Assembly (NCBI RefSeq): GCF_958979055.1
Contig: NC_084893.1
Coordinates: forward strand, 20,685,987 to 20,749,986
Source of the DNA: Alnus glutinosa
Taxonomy: Eukaryota > Streptophyta > Magnoliopsida > Fagales > Betulaceae
DNA length: 64,000 nt
Direction of reading: 5' to 3'
Under the pieces are notes generated by a model. It saw only the letters and a list, made by a program, of their open reading frames with translations. It ran no database searches and was not told the DNA's origin. Each line of letters starts with the position of its first letter. Position 1 is the first letter of the stretch. Positions 33,347 through 44,278 of this stretch are shown piece after piece. Made by a program: the position numbers and the translations under genes.

Positions 33347-33793
33347 TGTAAGAAATTACATAAATGTCCCTTATGTCATATTTAATTTGATGTAACGGTT
33401 ACGGCTTTTAATTACTGTAACGGTAATTATAATAAATGTATTCAATATGATTTAAACGGTTTTTATATTCCACATTATGGTTCATGAAAATAACGGTTTT
33501 TATATTAAATTTTCTGATTTATTCTCCTTGATGGGAGGAGAATAATCAGCTATCTATTGATGATGAGGGTCCCTAGCCTACCTATATATAGAGCCCTGTG
33601 TATCCATCTATTGGCACACTCATAGGCATAGGCCAGAAGAACTCTCTGAATTTTGTTTTTACAGATTTTTTGGTGTTGTAGAAAACTTCTTCGTTCTTCG
33701 TTCTTCATCAAGCTTGAACAAATATGGCTGGAGGTATTTATAATTCCGCTGCTTATTTATTTTATAGCATTTTATTTATATATTATGCTTACA
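33347..33793 (+). repeat. 5' LTR of the young Copia element, 447 bp
   Basis: TGTAAGAAATTACAT at the start and ATGCTTACA at the end. A TATA box (CTATATATAG) is at 33582-33591, followed by a transcribed region with a start codon at 33724. It acts as promoter of the element. Confidence 0.95.
33582..33591 (+). promoter_or_regulatory. TATA box in the Copia 5' LTR
   Basis: CTATATATAG, about 135 bp before the LTR-encoded ATG. Expected site for U3-driven transcription; function inferred. Confidence 0.6.
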
Positions 33794-33795
33794 TG

Positions 33796-33807
33796 TGGTA
33801 TCAGAGC
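33796..33807 (+). promoter_or_regulatory. Primer-binding site of the young Copia element
   Basis: TGGTATCAGAGC, two bases after the 5' LTR, complementary to the 3' end of plant initiator tRNA-Met. It lies inside the predicted leader intron. Confidence 0.9.
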
Positions 33808-34293
33808 TAGCCTCTATGCCAATTTGTTCAGCTTATAGTTTTAGATTATGTAAGAAGTTATGTCCATTTACTGTTTTACATATGTGCCTAAAATGTTTTT
33901 GTAAAGCATGAAATCTGTAAAGCATGTAAAACTATTTATGCACAGAAACATGTTTTGTCGTGAAATTATTTGAATAATTACACACTATATATTCTGAATA
34001 ATTTTGGAAGTAAAAGATAAATTCAAGCCCTTACATGAACAGCAGTAAAACATGTTTCATAAGCCTATTTGTAAAGTAGCAGTAAAGAAAAATTTTGCTT
34101 CTTCACTCACAAAATTTTGCCTAAACCCACTGCCTCCACTGTTCGGATCCATAGCCCTTTCTCAATCACCGGCCGATCCTTAGTAGCCATTCGCTGGCGA
34201 AAAACCCGCATAAGGCTGAGCGGGTTGTCGCAGCATGTAGAAGGCATCGGCCCGTAAGGGCCGCCTATTTCCTGCACAAATGGTGACCCCTCT

Positions 34294-34431
34294 GGGTCAC
34301 CGTTGCTGCCAAGCAGCAGCCCATTGTGGCTGCTGCATAAGGCGGCAGCAAGTGCCAACGGCGACCCCTGTGGGTCGCCGTTGCTGCCAAGCAGCAGCCC
34401 ATTGTGGCTGCTGCATAAGGCGGCAGCAAGC
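34294..34431 (+). repeat. 78-bp tandem duplication in the Copia leader
   Basis: A segment beginning GGGTCRCCGTTGCTGCC and containing GCAGCAGCCCATTGTGGCTG occurs at 34294-34371 and again from 34372. The copies differ slightly. It is GC-rich in an otherwise AT-rich leader and could form a stable stem (GGCAGCAA against TTGCTGCC). Confidence 0.85.
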
Positions 34432-35582
34432 CGACGGGCGGCGTCCGGATTTAAAAAAAAAAAAAAAAAAGGAAAATCTGAGGAAGAAGAAGGAGGTGCA
34501 GAGGAGTCGGGTTAATGGGTTTAGTAATCCGGGTGGGTTTTTTTTGATTCATTTAGTGAATTCGGGTCGGGCTGGTACTTTTAATGTGGTTTGGATATGG
34601 TTTGACCCGAATGGGTCAGCCCAAAATGCAGTTTAAAAAAAAAAAAAAAAACTAGCCCATTTCTAATAGCCCGCCCATCCAGATTAAAAAAAAAAAAAAA
34701 AATTGTGCTTATGTGGTGTGGGGTTAGATCTTGGGCTCTCTAAAGGGTCTAAAACTACTAAGACCATTGGGTCATAAGTTTTATTAATTTTTTATATTGC
34801 AATTTTATTTGTCTTATATTTCCATTATTCAATATTATTTAATTATTGCTTATTTAATACTTGAACTTAGGAATAGAATTAATTTTTAATTATATTGTTT
34901 AAATATAATTGGTTTGATGCCTAGACCTAAGAATAATTAACAATACCATACATGCTGGAGTGTTTACAGTAATATCCAAGAATGCAATGTCTAGAAAAGT
35001 TCTGGCTAAGGAAAGTCTTGGGATTTAAGTGTGTCCGTTGTGACCCCCTCACTTTCCTGGGAACTCACCTGGTTGCACCTTGGAAAATTACTGTTTACCC
35101 CATTTAGGTGTTGGTTTGTTATATTCTTGGGACTTTTGTGAGCATCTATACAGTTAACAGATGTTAATGAAGTAGTAATTATTATAATATTTTTGGGAGG
35201 GCCACAGCATCCCAATTTTAGAATAATAATTACATCAAGGTTATACACATGAACTTCATATAGAAAAATTAACATCGATTATGTAATTAATTCATAAATT
35301 TAATTGCTAATCCCCACAGGGAAGTTTTTATTTTTATGACTTAATTAGAATAAGATAATAAATTTAATGTTAAAAATAAAATTTCTCTTAGGCCCACAGG
35401 TACGGAGAATTTTATTTATTAATATTTAAATTTATTAGTCTTATTAATAAAGGGTAAATTTCATGCGTGATGCAACCTTTGCCCACAGGTAGGTTGAAAT
35501 TTACTATTTACTATTAAATTAGCATTGGTTAATTTAAAATAAAGTTTCATAGCATTAAAATATTTTTCCTTGATTATTGCAG

Positions 35583-38500
35583 CTATTTCTACTACTGCTA
35601 TTCTAGAAAGTACTGTTCCAATGCTTAATGGGAACAATTTTTCTGAGTGGAAAGAAAATTTACTTTTCTATTTGGGGTGCTTAGAACTTGATTTGGCGCT
35701 CCGTGAGGACGAACCACCTGCCCTCACGGATACTAGTACGCCATTAGAAGTTACGAAGCATGAGAGGTGGGAGCGATCTAATCGCCTAAGTCTCATGTTT
35801 ATGAAGTCTCACGTAACTAAGGGCATTAGGGGTTCTATCCCTGAATGCAAAAAGGCAACAGAGTTCATGCGGGCTGTTGAGGAACAATTTGTAAGTTCTG
35901 ATAAGGCATTGGCAAGCACCCTAATGAAGAAACTCTCAAGCAAAACCTTTGACAGATCCAGAAGTGTGCGAGAGCACATTATGGAAATGAGGGACATGGC
36001 AGCTCAACTGAAGTCCCTAGAGGTTGATATTTCTGATTCCTTCTTAGTTCATTTCATCTTGAACTCACTCCCGACTGAGTACTCTCCTTTTAAGATATCC
36101 TATAACACACATAAGGATAAATGGTCAGTAAATGAACTTCTGACCATGTGTGTTCAAGAGGAGGAAAGGCTAAAGCAGGAGAAACCACAGAGTGTTCATT
36201 TTGTGGCTACTCATGATAAGGGAAAGAGTAAAAGAGGCAAAACTGCCCCGCATCTCAAGAAAGATAACAAGTTGTCAATCAAGAAAAATGACAATAAGGA
36301 TACTTGTTTCTTCTGCAAGAAAGGGGGGCATATGAAGAAGGATTGCCAAAAGTACAAAAGATGGCTTGAAAAGAAAGGTAATATCATATCTCTAGTATGT
36401 CATGAATCTTTTTTTGTTGAGGCTCCTTGTAATACATGGTGGATTGATTCTGGTTCTACAATCCATATTGTTAATACAATGCAGGGTTTTCTCAACACAA
36501 GGAAACCGGCAAGCAATGAGCAACGGGTCTATTCCGGAAATAAGTTGTTTTCTCATGTGGAAGCGGTCGGGACATTTAGATTAATTTTGAAAACTGGTTA
36601 TATTTTAGATTTGGAAAATGTATTTTTTATTCCATGTTTCTCTAGAAACTTAATTTCGGTTTCTAAACTTGATGTTATTGGTTTTAGTTTTTGGTTTATA
36701 AACTCTACCTTTAGTATTTTTAAAGGTGAAAATTTTATTGGTGGTGGAACCAAAATTGATGGTTTATTCAAAATTGATCTAGATCCCGACTTTGAAAACA
36801 ATCATTTATCATTGCATTCTAGTGTTGGCATAAAGAGGAGCCTTGTGAATGAAAACTCCGCTTTGTTATGGCACAGGAGATTGGGACATATCTCCATAGA
36901 GAGAATCAAAAGATTAGTAAATGATGGAGTCTTAAAAACTCTTGATTTTACTGATTTTGGTACTTGTGTGGATTGCATAAAGGGAAAGCAAACCAACAAG
37001 ACCACTAAAGGTGCCAGAAGGAGTTCTAAGATTCTTGAAATCATACATACAGATATCTGTGGACCTTTTCCTACTCCCTGCCTAAATGGTCAAAGATATT
37101 TTATATCTTTTATTGATGACCATACACGGTACATGTATCTCTACTTTCTAAATGATAAGGCTGAAGCACTCAATGCTTTCAAGACCTATAAGGTAGAAGT
37201 AGAGAAACAAAAGGACAAGAAAATCAAGATCGTGAGATCTGATAGAGGCGGAGAGTACTATGGAAGGTACACAGAAAAGGGACAAATGATAGGTCCATTT
37301 GCGCAATTTCTTGAAGAATAAGGCATTGTTGCTCAATACACAATGCCTGGCACACCACAACAAAATGGTGTTGCAGAAAGAAGAAATCGCACACTTATGG
37401 ACATGGTAAGGAGCATGCTCAGTAATTCTGAGTTACCTTTATTTCTATGGAGTGAAGCCTTAAAAACTGCTGTGTATGTATTAAACCGGGTACCATCCAA
37501 GGCTGTCCCTAAGACACCTTTTGAATTATGGAATGGATGGAAACCAAGTTTAAATCACTTACACATATGGGGTTGTCCTGCTGAAGTGAGGATTTATAAT
37601 CCAAATATAAAGAAATTAGACCCAAGGACAACCAGCGGTCATTTTATCGGCTATGCAGTCAACTCCAAAGGATTTAGGTTCTATTGTCCTTCTAATAATA
37701 CTAGAATTGTTGAGTCTATGAATGCAAAATTCTTAGAAGATCTTGAACATAGTGGGAGTGCTTATCCTCAAAGGATTGAATTAGAGGAAGCACAAGAGTT
37801 GACTGATGCTCCCTTATCTAAAGGACGTTTGATTATGTTTAAGGAAATCCAAACAGATTGCCTTGAACCACAATCAATTTCAGAACAGTCAACTCATGAG
37901 GAACAAGTTCATATTGAACCTACTCAACCCCCTCAAAATGAGGAGGAGATAGGATTAAGAAGATCTTCTAGAATAATTAGACCAGCAATCTCTAGTGATT
38001 ATATTGTATACCTCCAAGAGTCCGATTTTGATGTTGGGCCTAAAGATGATCCAAATTCATTTTCACAAGCCATGAGTGGGGAACACTCCACATTATGGTT
38101 AAATGCCATGAAGGAAGAAATGGAATCCATGGCTAAAAATCAAGTCTGGGATCTTGTTGACTTACCAGAGAAAGCTGTAGCCATAGGCTGCAAATGGGTT
38201 TACAAAACCAAAAGGGATGCTTCTGGTAATGTTGAACGATATAAAGCTAGACTTGTGGCCAAGGGTTTCACACAAAAGGAAGGTATTGATTATCATGAAA
38301 CCTTCTCTCCAGTATCCAAGAAGGATTCATTTAGGATAATCATGGCATTAGTAGCTCATTTTGATCTAGAGCTACATCAAATGGATGTGAAAACAGCCTT
38401 TTTGAATGGGGATCTTGAAGAAGAGGTTTACATGAAACAACCTGAAGGTTTTGATGATAACACTCAGAAAGCTTGCAAACTAAATAAATCTATTTATGGA

Positions 38501-39619
38501 CTAAAACAAGCCTCCCGTCAATGGTATATTAAATTTCACAAAGTTATTACCTCATTTGGTTTTATTGAGAACTTTGTTGATCAATGTATATACCTTAAGG
38601 TCAGTGGGAGTAAAGTCATATTTTTAGTCCTATATGTAGATGATATTTTACTTGCAAGTAATGATTTAGGTTTGCTACATGAAACCAAACAGTTTCTTTC
38701 TCAAAATTTTGAAATGAAGGATTTGGGTGAAGCCTCTTATGTCATTGGCATAGAGATTCACAGAGACAGAAAACATAAAATATTAAAACTGTCTCAAAAG
38801 GCCTACATTGAAAAAGTTTTGGAAAGATTCAGAATGAAGAACTGTTCGGCTTCTGTAGCACCTATCATTAAAGGAGACAAATTCAGTAATGATCAGTGTC
38901 CCCGAAATGCATTGGAACAGGAGCAGATGAAGAACATTCCATATGCATCTGCAATTGGCAGTCTATTGTATGCACAAGTTTGCACTAGACCTGACATTGC
39001 GATGGCAGTTGGAATGTTGGGTCGATATCAAAGCAACCCAGGGATGGAACATTGGAAAGCTGCAAAGAAAGTCATGCGGTATTTGCAAGGAACAAAGGAC
39101 TACGGTTTAACATTCAGACACACTGACCATTTGGAGGTGGTTGGGTATTCAGATTCAGATTTTGCTGGATGTGTAGATAGTAGAAAATCTACTTCAGGGT
39201 ATATCTTTCTCTTGGCTGGAGGGGCTATATCCTGGAGAAGTAACAAGCAAACTATAGTTGCTACATCTACAATGGAAGCAGAATTTATTGCATGCTATGA
39301 AGCCACTACACAGGCGCTATGGTTAAGAAATTTTGTTGATGGTCTCAAAATTGTCGATTCTATAGCAAGACCAATCAAGATCTTCTGCGATAATCGTGCT
39401 GCCATATTCTTTTCTAAGAATAATAAAAGTGGAAGCAGAAGTAAGCATATCGACATCAAGTATCTTCGTGTGAGAGAGAACATCAAAAGAAATGAAGTGC
39501 TCATTGAGCATATTAGTACTGAATTGATGATTGCGGATCCTATGACTAAAGGTTTACCGGTAAAGCTGTTTAAAAGTCATGTGGAGCATATGGGACTCAT
39601 TGATTCATTTTGTACTTAG
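35583..39619 (+). pseudogene. Copia gag-pol, interrupted by one stop codon
   Basis: One frame from 35583 (first internal ATG 35621) to the stop at 39617, broken only by TAA at 37319-37321. Upstream: UBN2-type gag, CCHC zinc knuckle (CFFCKKGGHMKKDC, 36304-36348), aspartic protease (WWIDSGSTIHI, about 36439), GAG-pre-integrase (LLWHRRLGHIS), integrase zinc site (CVDCIKGK) and the first two catalytic Asp (HTDICGP, RSDRGGEY). Downstream: the catalytic Glu block ([11 protein letters not shown]), reverse transcriptase with YVDD (38633-38644), and RNase H with YSDSDFAGC and EAEF. It would encode all functions for retrotransposition. The stop falls between the second and third catalytic integrase residues, so this copy would lack an active integrase, reverse transcriptase and RNase H unless the stop is read through. 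Confidence 0.93.
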
Positions 39620-39962
39620 TTCTTTCTAATTTGTCTATAGACATCAAGTTATTATTAATAAAGTTTGTGCGCATTTGTTACATTATCCATGGGGATAAAA
39701 TTAAAGTTGGACCCGAATAACTTATAGGAAGTTTGTTCATAAAGTTTGATTGCCCATATAGTACTCATTTAAGGAATATTTTATATGTAATACATGGAAG
39801 GGACGACTTATTATATAAAGTTTTACCGCCATGATTCATGTGTAGTATACTTTATGTGAGTGGGAGGATTTCATGAATTATTGGAATAAATAAAGTAATT
39901 GTCATATTGAAGAACCGAACATCATAAGGAATTATATGTGTCATAAGGGCCAAGTGGGAGAA

Positions 39963-40409
39963 TGTAAGAAATTACATAAATGTCCCTTATGTCATATTTA
40001 ATTTGATGTAACGGTTACGGCTTTTAATTACTGTAACGGTAATTATAATAAATGTATTCAATATGATTTAAACGGTTTTTATATTCCACATTATGGTTCA
40101 TGAAAATAACGGTTTTTATATTAAATTTTCTGATTTATTCTCCTTGATGGGAGGAGAATAATCAGCTATCTATTGATGATGAGGGTCCCTAGCCTACCTA
40201 TATATAGAGCCATGTGTATCCATCTATTGGCACACTCATAGGCATAGGCCAGAAGAACTCTCTGAATTTTGTTTTTACAGATTTTTTGGTGTTGTAGAAA
40301 ACTTCTTCGTTCTTCGTTCTTCATCAAGCTTGAACAAATATGGCTGGAGGTATTTATAATTCCGCTGCTTATTTATTTTATAGCATTTTATTTATATATT
40401 ATGCTTACA
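39963..40409 (+). repeat. 3' LTR of the young Copia element, 447 bp
   Basis: Same length as the 5' LTR with one substitution seen (A at 40212). Preceded by the polypurine tract. Confidence 0.95.
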
Positions 40410-40414
40410 GCCCC

Positions 40415-40530
40415 CCCTTATTGAATTTGACATAAAAATAACAGATACTTGCCTAATAACCAGATACTTGCCAAACTGGGAAAATCCCTTATTGAACACA
40501 AAATAAACCCTACAGTTGTTGACGCCATCA
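40415..40530 (-). repeat. Right (5') LTR of the non-autonomous element, second part
   Basis: Remaining 116 bp of the split LTR, ending GTTGACGCCATCA directly before the outer TATAT target duplication. Confidence 0.93.
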
Positions 40531-40535
40531 TATAT

Positions 40536-41604
40536 TATCGTGATTCTTGATGTAGTTTTATTTATTTCTTTAAGTTCTTAATTTTTATTTTTATTTTATA
40601 TAGATTAAGTTCTTAATTTTTTGAGGACATGTTTTAATTCCTAGGCGTTACAGCTGTTGAGTAAGTTTCTTTGTGAGGGCGATTATGTCATGATCTCATG
40701 GTGAGCTATAGATTACGTACCCTGAATTCATATATACCACGTGGCCAACTACAATTGCTTGATTATCTTCGATATATGTAAAGCTTTCTTAAGTGGGCTT
40801 ATGGCAATGGTTTATATACATCCCCTCCAACAGCCAAAAACAAAAAACAAGAAAATAACACAAAGAAGAAGGAAAGTATATACGTACGTACCGGAGGGTT
40901 GAGATCGATCACTGATAGGGACTACATCAATGCGGGCCAATTAACACTTGCAATAAATTTTCGTTGCTATCCTAAATCCAGAAGATGATATCTTCAGTAG
41001 TGTTCTGAGAGAGATATATATGAGTGTACGTAAGAGTGTTGAGAATAAATATCTATTGAAGGCTGGTCAAACACGTCATTATTCTTCCCCTAGTCGCACT
41101 TTCTAGATCGATCGATCAGATGAGGATTAATATATATGAGAAATGATGGGATACTAGATCGATTTTTTTGGGTTTTTTTTCTTTTCTTTTCTTTTCTTTT
41201 CTTTTAATAAAAATCTCTTTTTCCTGTAAATTTTTTTTTTTTTTTTTTTTAAGAGAAATGATACGGAGAGAATATTTGACCATCTCTTCTTTTTATTAAA
41301 AAATAAATTTTAATAAATTATTTTTTAATAAAAAGAGTGGAAGAGGATCGGTCTACGTTCCGCTATCATTTCTCCTTTTGGAGACGGCTTCAAGTTTCCA
41401 ATCTTAGAAGGGTGGTCGCACAACCTCGATCTTGGGTGAGGTGTGGTCCATGGATGGCTCAATCCAAGCCGTTCATTTTGAATGAATGGCCTAGATCATT
41501 GAATAAATTGTTATTCGCACAAGAGCTGTGTTTTACGTCTAATGATTATCATTCTGACGTCGGTCAAAAACAAGTTTACATGCAAAGCAATTTTGCAGAA
41601 TTAA
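40536..41604. other. Intergenic, no gene recognised
   Basis: AT-rich DNA with a CTTTT tandem (about 41178-41205) and a T run (41229-41250). A plus frame at 41337-41648 has no recognisable domain and runs into the MITE at 41605, so it is not called a gene. Confidence 0.5.
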
Positions 41605-41805
41605 GATCCCCTCAAATTCTTTGCCCGAATTTGATAGAATTCGGGTAGGTAGTTGTGAGTGAGCATTTATGAGACCCACCTGACCAAATAAAAGTTGGGC
41701 TGCCCAACTGCTTATCCGGTCAGGTGAATCTTATAAATGCTTACTCACAACAACCTGCCCGAATTGTATCAAATTCGGGTAAAGAATTTGAGGGGACCCT
41801 GATCC
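41605..41805. mobile_element. Hairpin MITE (about 200 bp)
   Basis: GATCCCCTCAAATTCTTTGC at the left is mirrored by AAGAATTTGAGGGGACC at the right, and CCCGAATT...AATTCGGG words repeat inside, so nearly the whole unit folds into one hairpin. The inner halves carry GAGTGAGCATTTATGAGACC and its mirror. Confidence 0.75.
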
Positions 41806-41969
41806 AGTTTTGCAGTGCCTCAACTACTTTGCACGTACACAGGCTTTTAGTTTACTTAGAAGTAAGGGATAGAATTTAATTCAAGTTTATAAAAACAAAG
41901 ACAATCTTTATCTTTATGTCTTATTAATTAAATGAACTGTTTTTCCTTTAATCCTCTATTTGTTTCGGC

Positions 41970-42640
41970 ATAAAATAATTTCTGAAAAATAATTTTAGTA
42001 TTTTTTGATATTTGGTGAGGGCAAAAATAATAATCTGTCGGAAAATGATTTCCGTTTGACCAAAAATACTTAATAAATTTCAAAAAATGATTTACGCTTT
42101 TCATTTTTCCTCGATGGCAGACGCATTCGACCATTTTTTAAACGATGCAGTCTACCTTCACATTCAAGTAGTTGACCACCATCGAAATCTAGCCGATGCC
42201 GGAATCCGACAACGTTCGGTCATTGTCGCCGGAATCCGGTCTGCCCAGATTCCTGCAACCAAAACGGCCAAATTCCGGCCATCTGGTCGGGATCTTGCCA
42301 AAACGACTAGATTCCGGCCAAAACGGTTGGCTTCCAACCACCTTCGCCGGAATTTGGCCAATCCAGATTTCGATGAAACTCTCCAAATTCCGATCTTTAT
42401 CGCTGGAATCCGGCAATAGTAACCAGAATACAGTGAAAGTGACTGGAATCCTGCCAATCAGTGACGGAATCTCGTCACCGATGATTTTTATATTATTTTA
42501 CATTAATATTTCTAGATTGTGAATAAAAATTGATTTTTATAAGTTAATATGATTGAATGAAAATATAAAAAATATTTGTGATTTTTTGTACGTGTCGAAC
42601 ACCAAAAAATATTTTTCTGAAAAATAACTCTCTTAAAATT
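41970..42640. mobile_element. Inverted-repeat element with CCGGAAT-rich core
   Basis: CTGAAAAATAATTTTAGTATTTT and TATTTGGTG at the left are mirrored by CACCAAAAAATATTTTTCTG at the right. The core (42170-42475) is built from GCCGGAATCCGG-like words repeated irregularly on both strands. The design, TIR ends plus a GC-rich repetitive core, parallels the element at 2448-3258 though the sequences differ. Ends and target duplication are not exact. Confidence 0.5.
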
Positions 42641-43598
42641 GAAAACTACTCCAAAACAAATTGACCATAACATTGGAAGAGTAACAAGCTATCGAAAAAT
42701 AAGAAATATAAGAATCCCAAAGGAATCAATAAATAAAATAAATTAAGCAATAAAAAGAAGAAGAAGAAGAAAATGACAGAGCAAAGAAATAGCCTGCAGA
42801 GAATTGCTTTTAAAAGCATCTACCAGTCATATTAGCTGATCTGTCCCTCTCTAAAGGCTGAATTACGTATCCAAAAGTAGGGGAGGGAATCTAATTCAAG
42901 TTCACGACAGACAAAAAAAAAAAAAAAAAAAAAAACAAAGAGAATAAGAAACCGTTGTTTGCAGTGTTCTTATATGACCCAAAAGCTAGCAAAGCCAGAA
43001 CTGAAAATTCCCTTTTGCACCCGTAGCATTCAAGCTTGTCTGGCAGACAGGTAATTAAATTTATTGTATTATTCATAATTAGCGGATTATTTAAAACACT
43101 CAAACGTAAGCACACAAAGGTACATTACATATATTATATATATTAGGATGAGATCAGTACAAGATCTATGAGTACATATATATATAAATCCATCCACTAA
43201 TTAAATAAAATACCTACTACATATATATATAAATACGTACGAAGCTATAGAAAATCGCACACGTTCAGATCGAAGTGATCTATTTTGATTCAGTAATTTT
43301 TCTTCTTTTTTCAGGTTTCTTTTTTGGTGGCAATGTGGGGATTACAATTACAGACATGGACAAAACATGGCTTTATGTATGTATGTATTCAATATATGTG
43401 ACTTTGTGAGGGTGGCACCAACGTTGTCTTCAAGGAATCAAGAGCGCCAAAAGGCCTTCAAAAGAAAAGAAAAGCATCCAACATGGCGTTATTTTGAAAG
43501 TAGAGTCCAAAAATAAGCGAGACATTATTATCTCTAAACGAAAAATAAAAAGAAAAAGATAAAACAATGGAAACTCACACAAAGACAATATTAATCAG
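42641..43598. other. Intergenic or 3' part of the unrecognised minus-strand gene
   Basis: Holds an A run at 42912-42934 and AT-rich DNA. A downstream exon of the gene beginning at 44572 should lie here or further left, but I could not fix it: a weak acceptor candidate at about 43370 opens a short frame ending near 43310. No other features seen. Confidence 0.35.
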
Positions 43599-44239
43599 TA
43601 GGAGAGTACATGCGGACAAATACTGACCGTCCGTATTTATTATTTGCAACTATTTATTATTTACTATCCGCACATGCGGATGTATGTGGATAACAAAATC
43701 ACTATTCATGTAGGCATGCGGATATAGATAACAGCTTTAAGGTATGCGGATGCTGTTATTAACCGCATCCGTATACCCTTTATGTGTAATATATTTATTA
43801 TATATATAGAGAGAGTAACATAACCAACCAAACCAACATAAACACAACCTATACCTAATCCTAATCCAAAACAATTTCATTTTAGTATTAAACACCAAAA
43901 CAAATTAACTTGGATAAAAAGACAAAAGTAATGTGAAATCAATATATTTTTTTAAAAAAATAGGGCTTAAAAAAAAATTAAAACAAGTCCAAAACTCTAA
44001 AAACAGACCTAAATTATTTTCAAAATCGTTTAAAATAGACTCTAATAAAGACCTAAAAGGATGCACATAACCTGCTATGCATATAGTGGATAATAACAGC
44101 ATTTAATATCCACAATAACCAAGCGAATGTGATTAGTAAAAATACGATGCGGATGCAGATATCTAAAGATGATATCCGCATTTTACGAATGTGGTTGCGA
44201 ATGCAAATAACTGCATCCGCATCCGCATGTACACCCTTA
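43599..44239. mobile_element. hAT-like non-autonomous element (641 bp)
   Basis: Ends TAGGAGAGTACATGCGG and the mirror of CCGCATGTACACCCTTA, flanked by 8-bp near-identical repeats TTAATCAG (43591-43598) and TTAATTAG (44240-44247). Subterminal zones repeat ATGCGGAT/ATCCGCAT words, as common in hAT elements. It lies in the presumed intron, 39 bp from the donor of the exon at 44279. Confidence 0.7.
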
Positions 44240-44278
44240 TTAATTAGCATAAAATAAAAAGGAAATTCAAGCACTTAC

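Larger units (their letters stand above)
33734..35582 (+). other. Predicted leader intron of the Copia element
   Basis: A donor GAG/GTATTT at 33733/33734, ten bases after an ATG in the LTR (33724), and an acceptor with a T-rich tract ending TTGATTATTGCAG at 35582. Joining them puts the LTR start codon in frame with gag (phase 1 at both sides). The gag frame has no ATG before 35621 otherwise. The intron (1849 bp) would contain the primer-binding site and the probable packaging leader, including a 78-bp tandem duplication and three long A runs (34451-34468, 34634-34650, 34685-34701). This is a prediction from sequence only. Confidence 0.55.
33347..40409 (+). mobile_element. Young, nearly complete Ty1/copia element (7063 bp)
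   Basis: LTRs of 447 bp at 33347-33793 and 39963-40409 differ at a single base in my comparison (33596 C against 40212 A). The target duplication is GCCCC (33342-33346, 40410-40414); removing the element and one duplication restores exactly the seven-C run of the sister LTR. The primer-binding site is at 33796-33807 and the polypurine tract CAAGTGGGAGAA at 39951-39962. gag-pol fills 35583-39619 with one in-frame stop. Domain order protease, integrase, reverse transcriptase, RNase H defines Ty1/copia. A leader of about 1.8 kb precedes gag. Confidence 0.97.
31926..40530 (-). mobile_element. Non-autonomous LTR retrotransposon, split by Copia
   Basis: Two 409-bp LTRs: left 31926-32334, right 33054-33346 plus 40415-40530, the latter split by the nested Copia element. 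Internal region 32335-33053 is only 719 bp. A primer-binding site (minus TGGTATCAGAGC, 33038-33049) next to the right LTR and a purine tract (minus AGAAGGGGAGAAT) next to the left LTR show that it reads on minus. The target duplication is TATAT (31921-31925, 40531-40535). The LTRs look identical over the parts I compared, so insertion was recent. The interior has no gag or pol; it holds a diverged tandem duplication of about 170 bp (32370-32720). Without the nested element and its duplication it is 1537 bp long. Confidence 0.93.

Noticed and set aside
36402..36584. Alternative frame inside Copia gag-pol
   Set aside because: Overlaps the protease region in another frame; shadow of the real gene.
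41337..41648. 103-residue plus-strand frame
   Set aside because: No recognised domain, runs into a hairpin MITE and has no gene context.
42087..42522. Overlapping frames of about 75-110 residues on both strands
   Set aside because: Both strands are open because of the CCGGAAT repeat core; no recognisable protein.
43280..43370. Second exon of the unrecognised minus-strand gene
   Set aside because: Two alternative short frames are possible, and the acceptor at about 43370 has no good pyrimidine tract, so no exon was called.
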